Below, in pieces: positions 51,565 through 57,408 of a stretch of DNA of 57,408 nucleotides. The notes beneath the pieces are model-generated. The model saw only the letters and a program-made list of their open reading frames with translations, was not told the DNA's origin and did no database searches. Within the stretch, counting starts at the first letter, position 1. Every line of letters begins with the position of its first letter. Made by a program: the position numbers and the translations under genes. Origin of the DNA: JBBDRW01 sp040905265 (lineage in GTDB: Bacteria; Bacteroidota; Rhodothermia; Balneolales; Balneolaceae); assembly GCA_040905265.1 (NCBI GenBank), contig JBBDRW010000019.1, positions 1 to 57,408 on the forward strand. The letters are read 5' to 3'.

Positions 51565-51909
51565 TTAAACGCTAATCGAAGGAGGGGCTCTCAGGCAATA
51601 ACCGGTGTTCTTTTCGGTCTTTGAACAGGCGGGTTTTCGATCTGCCGGAGTGCATTCTGTTACCTGGAGGATATACTCTGTGGGGATATTCGGCTCGGGA
51701 GTGCCCGTGGTTAGAAGCAGGCACTCCAGACATGATGTTGCTTCGTCATCCGGCAGAGGAGAATCTGTCTGATTGGTGGATTCGACTTTTTGGTGGAGAC
51801 CGGTTTCGGCCAGATGCGTGAGCGGATGAACCATCCACAACAACAATCCAAGCGTTGCCAGTGCAACCGCTGGAAACCGCGAGACGATATGACTCCTCTG
51901 ATGCTTCAA
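51565..51909 (-). CDS. Small exported CxxC / R-x-PP protein (paralogue of 41182-41520)
   Basis: A 114-residue protein. A hydrophobic helix (AVALATLGLLLWMVHPLTHL) precedes a polar region, TSCLECLLLTTG, further Cys residues (ECTPADRKPACSK) and the end GYCLRAPPSISV. The plan and the CLEC[L/V]L and R-A-PP blocks match the protein at 41182-41520. The start is a TTG overlapping the stop of the upstream MerC gene by 4 bp (TTGA), indicating coupling. It probably sits in or outside the inner membrane and binds a metal through its Cys pairs. The family is unnamed to me. Confidence 0.65.
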   Translation of the reverse strand: MKHQRSHIVSRFPAVALATLGLLLWMVHPLTHLAETGLHQKVESTNQTDSPLPDDEATSCLECLLLTTGTPEPNIPTEYILQVTECTPADRKPACSKTEKNTGYCLRAPPSISV

Positions 51910-52382
51910 TTTCTACTGCTTTCAACGCAGGGAATGCATTCCACCCATTCTTCGTCCGGGATATGATCGATGGCGTTCGGGCTGCTACCGCGTTCAAACA
52001 CCGGCCGGAAGAGGATGTGGCCTTTTGGGTGCTCCGTTACGAGCAAGGCGCTACCGGAAAGAGTGACGGAGCTTTCAAAGAGTTCAAAGCCCCAAAAATG
52101 GTCAATGACCCAGCCCAATGCAATTAAAATGAATCCGGCCAGCAGAATAGCCGTTACCGGCCTGTTGTCGCGGTTTCTTTTCGTCGCAAAATAGATGACT
52201 AGTATTAATGTGACAATAAACAGGGGATGAAGCCAGTCATGGATGAATTCTGTAAACCCCCACAAGGGAAATGTGGACAAGAAGACCGGGAATGCCAGGC
52301 AGTGAATGGCGCAGATGCCCGACACTCCGATGCCGATTCGGTCCCAGGAAAACGTTGATACTGTGCTGGTCTTTGGCAACAT
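51906..52382 (-). CDS. MerC-domain membrane protein
   Basis: About 158 residues from the ATG at 52382. The GTG further upstream (52424) would lie inside the operator, so the ATG is preferred. MerC-like segment: GIGVSGICAIHCLAFPVFLS, with the C-x3-H-C-x4-P motif in the first helix, then PLFIVTLILVIYFAT, and AILLAGFILIALGWVIDHFW. The C-terminus adds VECIPCVES, a second CxxC. MerC proteins move mercuric ions, but Bacteroidota versions next to G3E GTPases are more likely to handle zinc or another thiophilic metal. First gene of the minus-strand metal unit. Confidence 0.8.
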   Translation of the reverse strand: MLPKTSTVSTFSWDRIGIGVSGICAIHCLAFPVFLSTFPLWGFTEFIHDWLHPLFIVTLILVIYFATKRNRDNRPVTAILLAGFILIALGWVIDHFWGFELFESSVTLSGSALLVTEHPKGHILFRPVFERGSSPNAIDHIPDEEWVECIPCVESSRN

Positions 52383-52416
52383 GAATAAAACGATTCTTGA
52401 AAAGCAGTGCGTATTA

Positions 52417-52446
52417 TTATACACACTTTATGTGTATAAGATCAAA
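52417..52446 (-). promoter_or_regulatory. Palindromic operator and -33 box (metal regulon unit B)
   Basis: TTATACAC (52417-52424) / GTGTATAA (52432-52439), an 8-bp dyad with 7-bp centre, lies 35 bp before the MerC start. TTTG of a phylum-type -33 box (52443-52446, minus strand) abuts it. TTATACACACTTTAT (52417-52431) nearly repeats TCATACACACGTTAT at 41149-41163. Confidence 0.55.
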
Positions 52447-52475
52447 TTTTCTTTCACTCTTCCGGTTTATATCTG

Positions 52476-52555
52476 ACAATCCGGGACTTCGCCTGGTCCG
52501 TGCCTTTTGGCTGGTATCCGATGAGCCGGGACTCTGACGGGTCCGCGCCTTTCGT
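52476..52555. repeat. Two tandem units of about 45 bp
   Basis: CCGGGAC recurs at 52481-52487 and 52526-52532, with surrounding sequence alike (TCTGAC/CTGACG, GGTCCG, GCCTTT, period 45). In one minus-strand frame it would give a 15-residue period (KARTR-[Q/R]-SPG-x-SD). No gene is claimed. It borders the intron fragment. Confidence 0.5.
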
Positions 52556-52558
52556 CTG

Positions 52559-52633
52559 ACCGCCGATACGGAACCGTACGTACGGTGGTGTGAGAGGACA
52601 GATAGGGAACTAATCCCTATCTTCCTGCTCGAT
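52559..52633 (+). mobile_element. Group II intron remnant: domains V and VI
   Basis: Domain V: the lower helix ACCGCCG pairs with 52583-52589 (CGGTGGT), the upper helix TACG/CGTA (52567-52570/52575-52578) has a GAAC loop, and a two-base CG bulge (52579-52580) is in place. GTGTGAGAGGAC follows, then domain VI, GATAGGG (52601-52607) / CCCTATC (52615-52621), with loop AACTAAT containing the branch-point-type A. The 3' end CTGCTCGAT is typical. No reverse transcriptase or upstream domains remain, so it cannot move alone. Confidence 0.7.
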
Positions 52634-52678
52634 AAGAAGACGGAAGGTTGGGTGGGTGCAGCATTTTCAATATTCTTT

Positions 52679-55624
52679 TCAAAAAGGCAGACTCGCCTTG
52701 ATCCGGTAGTAGAGATCTGCGTTGCTCTCCTGCAACAACGTTTGCCAGGGTTGCGCGATGCCGGCCGAGTGGACGAAACGAAGCGGCCCGATGGAGATGA
52801 CGTTTTTAAGTTCGGTGCCCATACCGAGCCGTCTCCGGTAGGTGTGCGTGCCGTCGGAGTCATGTGCGTTCCAGACGACGCCCGCATCTGTAAACAGGGA
52901 GAGGGTTGCGGAACCGAAGCGTAGAAATCCGAGGATGGTTGTGTTCAGAGATCTCAGGAAGGGGATGCGGTATTCGACTGTGGCGAAAGCAACATGCCTG
53001 CCTGTGATCAGTTCCCGGTATCCGCGTACACGGTCCTGTTCAATCAGCCGGAAGAGCTGGAGGGTAGTTGGCAGCTCGATCTGAATGTTGTCGGTTTTTG
53101 AAAATCCGATGTAATTCTGGGGCAGGGCATCCCCGAATCTCCCCTGGTAACGGAGGGAGAGAAAGAACCTGTGTTGAAAGGGGGCCGGCAGGATCGTATA
53201 GAATTTGGTGTCTGTGGTGATCGAGCGTATATCAGATCCGAACAGCCTGTCTGCACCGGTCACACTCGCTCTGATTCCATAACCGTCGAGGGGGTGAATC
53301 AGGTTCTGTCTGCCGGGTTTTTGTTGCTTCAGGGTCCAGGAGAGTTTCATATCCATCTGCCTGGCGGATGCCGGATCTTCGAACCGGACGGAGTGGCTGT
53401 AACTGCCAATGGAGAAGGGCTCGATGGATGCATAACGTACCCGCACTCCCCAGTGACTTTTCCGGTAATCGCTTTCGAACCGGTCAATGGGCCAACTGAC
53501 AGCCACCTGCCCGCCCGTATACTGGTCCACGATATAATTGGATTCATAAAAGCGGCCTCTCCAGGGTGCACGGTAGAGAGTCAGGCTCAGGGTCGGCCGG
53601 AACCGGTTGTTGGTATAGTTGAACAGGCCATAGCTCTTTGCCGGATCACCGAAGGAGAGTGAACCTGCACCGGTCAGAAGGTGCCGCCCCAGAGGATCAA
53701 CCCAACCGGTTAGCCCGAGAACCCCCCATTGATCCCGCCCGTTGTAGTAGGGGAGCGCCAGTGAAGCCAGGTGCGTCAAATTCTTCCATCCGTTGTAGTT
53801 TTCTGTAGATTCGACCAGGCTCTCCCGGGGGGGTATCTGCAGAGGAATGGTTCGCGGCGGCTGCCGGTCTCTCCAACGCGAATATCCGTCCGGAAGGGAG
53901 AGGGCCTCCGGGTTTCGGGACGTTGCAGCGTCTATGAGATAGAGCTGTTCTCTTCGTTTGGTTTCTGTCGCTTTCAGCAGTAGCATCCCCTCTTTCAGAG
54001 AGTCTCCGGCCGGAATCCAGTCGTACGCTTCTGCCCCTGTGAAGAGCCAGGTAACCCTGCGGGTGCTGCCGGAGTCAAGATCTGTGATGAAGATATTGGG
54101 CACGTCGTCCCTCAGTGAGGTGAAGGCGATTTGATTTCCGTCCGGGCTGACGACGGGCTGCCGGTTGTCTGTATTGCCTTCCGCCGGGTCCAGGACCCGT
54201 TCGGCGCCGGTCTCCGGGTTGTGAAGGACCAGGTGGCGGTTGCCAGACGCGTCAAACCGCTGAAAGATCAGTTCGTTACGCGGGTGGTTCCAGGCCAGGT
54301 GTATCAGCTGTACATGGTCACCATAATCTGTTATCTGAGTCTCTTCATCTGTTTCCAGATCCAGGATGAAGAGATTGGAGCTGTTCCCTTCGGAGGCGAT
54401 GTAGGCAATCCGGTTTCCGGCCGGCCCGAAGACAGGGAAGAGTGCCCGGCGGGAATATGTAATCTGTTCCTCTTTGCCTGTTTCCAGATCGTTGACAAAG
54501 ATGTCGTTCAACAATCTGCTCTTCTCGCCCCGAACCAGCCGCGAGTAGGCGACCGACCGGCTTTCCGGATGCCAGCTGATTCCGTTTCTTATATGGCCGG
54601 AAGCGATAGCCCTGGTTGCCTGCAGCGAGTCGTGATCGACGAGAAGAAGCTGCCGAACAGGACGCTGCACGGATGGAATGGAGAGGGCAGCGAACCGGCT
54701 GCCGTCCGGGCTCAGTTTCACATCTGCAAAGTAGTCTCCCGGCAGAGAGAGTGGTTCTGACCCCAGAGAATCGATTCGATCCATCTGAGCTGCCAGTGTA
54801 TGGTAATAGGTGTTCATATCTCTGCGCCACTCTTCCTGAAATGCCTTGAGAGTCGTTCCGGTTGTCTGTTCAAACGAGGATTCCAGATCGTGATACCGGA
54901 TGACTCCCGCAATGGAGTTACGGCCCCGGAGCAGTTCGCCCAGCAGGGAATCCCCATGTGTTTCGGCAAAATACCGGGCCTGGGAGTGGCCGGAGGCGTA
55001 CATCAGCAGCGGGTTGTAGATCGACTGATGGTCGTTGTAATCGGGTCGGCCGTCAAAGATAGCGGTTCGCAGCCAGCGGTCTCCCCGTTGGGAATTCCAC
55101 TGCTCGGATTGGTACTGTGCAAGCCCTTCGGTCCAGAACCGGGGGGTTGGGTTGCCGAGCAGATAGCTCCAGAGTCCGATTCCGGTTCGGGTTACACCGA
55201 AGTGAAACAGATGAGCCAGTTCATGGGAAATTACGGTTCGGAGCCATTTGGCAGATCCTGTGAAGGTTTCTGCATAGAGGTTGGAGTGGACCCAGATCTG
55301 AATGTATCCGTTCCCGATATTGGCTGCCATCCCGTTGGTGATGTCATCCGTATCGGTCAGATAGATCCGGATTTTCTCCTTGAACCGGTAGTGAAAATTT
55401 TCCGAGAGGATGGCGTAGGACTCTTCGGCTATTGATGCAACCTCGGCTTCGATTCCGGAGAGGTGTTCCGGATAGATGATCCGGAAATGGGCTGTTTCCG
55501 AGACCTTCCAGTCGATCCAGGGGTGGTTGCGCTCGTTGACCAGTTGAAACCCCTGCGCGTTGAGATCGGCTGCAGAGGGGAGCGAAAGCAGGATGATGAC
55601 GAAGAGAACGAGTGTTTCTTTCAT
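52679..55624 (-). CDS. Outer-membrane gluzincin with TolB propeller and beta-barrel
   Basis: A 981-residue exported protein. A signal peptide (LVLFVIILLSLPSAADLNA) is followed by a peptidase-MA-like domain with RTVISHELAHLFHF (HEXXH, H134/E135/H138) and the downstream ligand Glu in RFWTEGLAQY (E166). The middle third has TolB/WD40-like strands (for example LSPDGSRFAAL, VSPDGNQIAFTSLRDDVPNI), and the last ~350 residues alternate like a beta-barrel, ending in DLYYRIKASLPF with terminal Phe. Such fusions are seen in Bacteroidota and relatives. It probably acts as a cell-surface zinc peptidase; substrate unknown. No neighbour explains it. Confidence 0.85.
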   Translation of the reverse strand: MKETLVLFVIILLSLPSAADLNAQGFQLVNERNHPWIDWKVSETAHFRIIYPEHLSGIEAEVASIAEESYAILSENFHYRFKEKIRIYLTDTDDITNGMAANIGNGYIQIWVHSNLYAETFTGSAKWLRTVISHELAHLFHFGVTRTGIGLWSYLLGNPTPRFWTEGLAQYQSEQWNSQRGDRWLRTAIFDGRPDYNDHQSIYNPLLMYASGHSQARYFAETHGDSLLGELLRGRNSIAGVIRYHDLESSFEQTTGTTLKAFQEEWRRDMNTYYHTLAAQMDRIDSLGSEPLSLPGDYFADVKLSPDGSRFAALSIPSVQRPVRQLLLVDHDSLQATRAIASGHIRNGISWHPESRSVAYSRLVRGEKSRLLNDIFVNDLETGKEEQITYSRRALFPVFGPAGNRIAYIASEGNSSNLFILDLETDEETQITDYGDHVQLIHLAWNHPRNELIFQRFDASGNRHLVLHNPETGAERVLDPAEGNTDNRQPVVSPDGNQIAFTSLRDDVPNIFITDLDSGSTRRVTWLFTGAEAYDWIPAGDSLKEGMLLLKATETKRREQLYLIDAATSRNPEALSLPDGYSRWRDRQPPRTIPLQIPPRESLVESTENYNGWKNLTHLASLALPYYNGRDQWGVLGLTGWVDPLGRHLLTGAGSLSFGDPAKSYGLFNYTNNRFRPTLSLTLYRAPWRGRFYESNYIVDQYTGGQVAVSWPIDRFESDYRKSHWGVRVRYASIEPFSIGSYSHSVRFEDPASARQMDMKLSWTLKQQKPGRQNLIHPLDGYGIRASVTGADRLFGSDIRSITTDTKFYTILPAPFQHRFFLSLRYQGRFGDALPQNYIGFSKTDNIQIELPTTLQLFRLIEQDRVRGYRELITGRHVAFATVEYRIPFLRSLNTTILGFLRFGSATLSLFTDAGVVWNAHDSDGTHTYRRRLGMGTELKNVISIGPLRFVHSAGIAQPWQTLLQESNADLYYRIKASLPF

Positions 55625-55841
55625 CCGGTCAATCTATTCCGGTTTCGGAATGAATGCAAGGGACAGGCAGAAGACGGAATACAGACTCCTTTCATCCAAC
55701 TCTGCCCATTGTTCGCCCGGGGTGCAGCTCTCCCGGGAAAGAATCCAAAGGTCCACAGCGGTTCGGGACAATTGACAGGATTCGGGCCGGAGTGGATTTT
55801 TTCCCTGGAGCCCCGCACCCTGGGCTGTCACAACCTGTCTT

Positions 55842-55869
55842 CAGTATTCAGTATTCAGTATTCTATATT
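55842..55869. repeat. Heptad array at the end of a membrane-protein gene
   Basis: CAGTATT occurs three times in a row, then CTATATT, ending one base before the stop codon of the next minus-strand gene. A perfect seven-base period. Confidence 0.65.
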
Positions 55870-56304
55870 CTACCCAGTCCCTCTTGTCGACAACAGATGG
55901 TAGCAGAGCAGGAACAGGATCAGCCCGATGGAGATCATGTTGGCTGCGATCAGTTTCAACTTTCCCGGGATTGCGTCCTGGTTATCGAGGATCATATTTG
56001 CTGTCTGTTTCCAGTAGGCGAGCATCTGCCCGGCTGTGTAGACGATGATCAGGCACCAGATGGAAAAGATGAGTTCAACCCAGGAGAATGGGAAAAACGA
56101 AAGAACCAGGCTTGGCAGGGTGAACAGGAGCAGGTACCGGATGGTTTTGATCCAGATGGTTGGCGGATGTTCATGCCGGGCGGCACCGGTCACGTATCCC
56201 CTGAGCATGGAGAGCCGCGTAAGTGTGTACGTTCCCCCTGTTATGAGCAGCAGGCCGAGTGCCAGGTAGCAGACTGTAAACCATCGAAATGAGAGTTCTT
56301 CCAT
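55870..56304 (-). CDS. Small four-helix membrane protein
   Basis: A 144-residue integral membrane protein with about four helices (FTVCYLALGLLLITGGTYTL, TIRYLLLFTLPSLVLSFFPF, WVELIFSIWCLIIVYTAGQML, AANMISIGLILFLLCYHLL). I recognise no family. It lies 32 bp downstream of the TerC-family gene in the same direction and may be co-transcribed with it. Its stop codon lies at the edge of a seven-base repeat, like several genes of this window. Confidence 0.6.
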   Translation of the reverse strand: MEELSFRWFTVCYLALGLLLITGGTYTLTRLSMLRGYVTGAARHEHPPTIWIKTIRYLLLFTLPSLVLSFFPFSWVELIFSIWCLIIVYTAGQMLAYWKQTANMILDNQDAIPGKLKLIAANMISIGLILFLLCYHLLSTRGTG

Positions 56305-56336
56305 AGGATTGTATCTGCATGAAAATTATGCCTTCA

Positions 56337-57287
56337 TCATTCTGACTCCTGACTTCTGACTTCTGACTCCTGTTTCTCTTCCTTTGGAAAGAAGATGGAG
56401 AGCAGGGTGGAGATCGTAATCGTTCCGAGTATTACGAAAAGGGAGATCATCGTGTCGATCTCGAAGAATGGTTCCAGTATCATTTTGACGCCGACATAGA
56501 CCAGGATGAAGGCGAGCCCATAGTGCAGGTAGTGGAACAGGCGCATTACGCCGGAGAGTGCAAAATAGAGGGCTCGCAGCCCAAGGATGGCAAAGGCGTT
56601 CGCACTGTAGATGATAAACGGATCTCTGGTGATCGCCATGATGGCCGGGATCGAGTCGAGTGCAAAGACAACATCTGTAGTCTCGATCACAATCAGAACC
56701 ACGAACATCGGGGTTGCAACGCGCCGGCCGCGTATCTTGACGAAAAAGTGTTCCCCCCTGAATTCACGGGTGATTGGGATAAACCGTCGAATCAGTTTCA
56801 GCAGCGGGTTCTTCTCCGGCTCGATCTTTTTATCTTTCTCCAGCCCCAGTTTTACCCCTGTAAAAATCAGAAAGGCTCCGAACACATAGATGATCCAGTG
56901 AAACTGCTCCAGCAAGGCGATGCCGAGAAAAATGAAGATCAGCCGGAATATCAGAGCTCCCAGGATTCCCCAGAAGAGGACCTTGTGCTGATACATCGAG
57001 GGGACACCGAAGTAGGTGAAGATCAGCAGAAAGACAAAGATATTGTCGATGCTGAGCGATTTTTCAATCAGGTAGCCGGTAAAATAGTCGATGGAACTGG
57101 CCGGGTCCATGAAGTAGTAGATCCCGATTCCGAACAGTACGGCAAGCCCGATCCAGATTCCGGTCCAGATGAGGCTCTCCTTGATGGTGATTTCATGGGG
57201 TTTCCGGTTGAAGACCAGCAGGTCTACCAGAAGCATTACAAGGATGAAGAGGTTAAATAGAACCCAAAGTGTCAGGCTGTGTTCCAA
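56337..57287 (-). CDS. TerC-family membrane protein with heptad-encoded tail
   Basis: A 316-residue polytopic protein of the TerC/Alx family, linked in other bacteria to manganese export or loading of secreted metalloenzymes and to tellurite resistance. Signature segments are SLSIDNIFVFLLIFTYF, with the Asp-Asn pair, and FALDSIPAIMAIT plus AFAILGLRALYF. About seven to nine helices. The last 11 residues (QESEVRSQESE) are encoded by four perfect seven-base repeats (56342-56369), and match the insert in the epimerase at 19.1 kb. A 16-bp inverted repeat lies upstream. Confidence 0.92.
   Translation of the reverse strand: MEHSLTLWVLFNLFILVMLLVDLLVFNRKPHEITIKESLIWTGIWIGLAVLFGIGIYYFMDPASSIDYFTGYLIEKSLSIDNIFVFLLIFTYFGVPSMYQHKVLFWGILGALIFRLIFIFLGIALLEQFHWIIYVFGAFLIFTGVKLGLEKDKKIEPEKNPLLKLIRRFIPITREFRGEHFFVKIRGRRVATPMFVVLIVIETTDVVFALDSIPAIMAITRDPFIIYSANAFAILGLRALYFALSGVMRLFHYLHYGLAFILVYVGVKMILEPFFEIDTMISLFVILGTITISTLLSIFFPKEEKQESEVRSQESE
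56342..56369 (-). repeat. Four in-frame heptad repeats at the end of the TerC-family gene
   Basis: On the plus strand CTGACTC, CTGACTT, CTGACTT and CTGACTC follow without gaps. On the minus strand they encode most of the C-terminal Q-E-S-E-V-R-S-Q-E-S-E tail. Confidence 0.75.
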
Positions 57288-57315
57288 GGCTGTGTGTAAT
57301 TTATTGGTCAGTTAT

Positions 57316-57353
57316 TGGAGGCATTGAAAAATCCGGGTTTTTCAATGCCTCCA
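57316..57353. repeat. Perfect 16-bp inverted repeat upstream of the TerC-family gene
   Basis: Arms TGGAGGCATTGAAAAA (57316-57331) and its exact complement (57338-57353) flank a TCCGGG loop, 29 bp before the TerC start. The T-run lies inside the stem, so it is not a standard terminator; no manganese-riboswitch core was seen. Confidence 0.7.
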
Positions 57354-57408
57354 TGTAGGTAGTAGAGTACGTTTTTTGGGAGATAAAGATACGGGAATTC
57401 GCAACAGA

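Noticed and set aside
52417..52887. Minus-strand frame of 156 codons with a 15-residue repeat
   Set aside because: It overlaps the end of a well-supported gene and runs through an operator and an intron fragment; the peptide repeat is a by-product of the 45-bp DNA repeat.
57288..57408. Manganese (yybP-ykoY) riboswitch upstream of the TerC-family gene
   Set aside because: The conserved core sequence is absent; only a simple hairpin is present.

Overview
The window looks like chromosome from a member of the Bacteroidota/Rhodothermota/Balneolota group. The signs are a secreted enzyme ending in an NFPNPF-type C-terminal sorting domain, a SusC-type TonB receptor with an N-terminal carboxypeptidase-regulatory domain, a periplasmic TPR-CHAT protein, FecR-like anti-sigma architecture, and promoter-like TTG/TTTG...TAnnTTTG pairs with few strong Shine-Dalgarno sites. 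The genus cannot be named from this sequence alone. No tRNA, rRNA, CRISPR array or complete insertion sequence was found.

Region 1 (1-24.5 kb) is the downstream part of a capsule/exopolysaccharide gene cluster, all on the + strand. It begins inside a CMP-sugar synthetase gene, and its first 3.3 kb are visibly AT-rich. Glycosyltransferases follow, then an unusual block of CDP-alcohol phosphotransferase, methyltransferase, P-loop kinase and a paralogous methyltransferase that may build a phospho-linked, methylated decoration. Next come an asparagine-synthase amidotransferase, a GT4 glycosyltransferase, an APH-type kinase, a secreted purple-acid-phosphatase-like protein, the lipid-carrier initiating transferase (WecA-like), a membrane 4,6-dehydratase (WbpM/CapD-like), a UDP-sugar 6-dehydrogenase, a UDP-sugar epimerase, a Wzi-type barrel and a six-SLBB Wza-type export protein. 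A ParB-like gene on the opposite strand closes the cluster.

Region 2 (25.4-31.5 kb) is the most unusual part. It holds a single-pass membrane protein with an anti-sigma-like N-terminus and periplasmic TPR-like repeats, a large exported TPR-CHAT (caspase-like) protein with an intact His/Cys dyad and C-terminal membrane anchor, a 76-residue lipoprotein, and an ECF-type sigma factor. I propose, without proof, an envelope-sensing proteolytic signalling module.

Region 3 (31.6-40.9 kb) is mainly housekeeping: a DUF4143 ATPase behind nested palindromes, acetyl-CoA synthetase with a small membrane protein, alanine dehydrogenase, WecB, RsmA, and groES-groEL ending in a clear terminator.

Region 4 (41.1-52.4 kb) holds two transcription units that look like one metal regulon. 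Unit A is a small exported CxxC protein, a TonB receptor, two ABC-2 permeases, an ABC ATPase and an FAD oxidoreductase. Unit B, on the minus strand, is a MerC-like membrane protein, a paralogous CxxC protein and a CobW/G3E GTPase, with an M23 peptidase gene next to it. Both units start behind a near-identical palindromic motif (T[C/T]ATACACAC[G/T]TTAT) overlapping the promoter, suggesting control by one Fur/Zur-type or other repressor; zinc is the best guess from the G3E GTPase.

Region 5 (52.5-57.4 kb) holds the 3' end of a group II intron with no reverse transcriptase, a large gluzincin/TolB-propeller/beta-barrel protein, a small membrane protein and a TerC-family protein. Seven-base-periodic repeats recur at gene ends across the window. 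In two genes they are read in frame, encoding nearly the same peptide.
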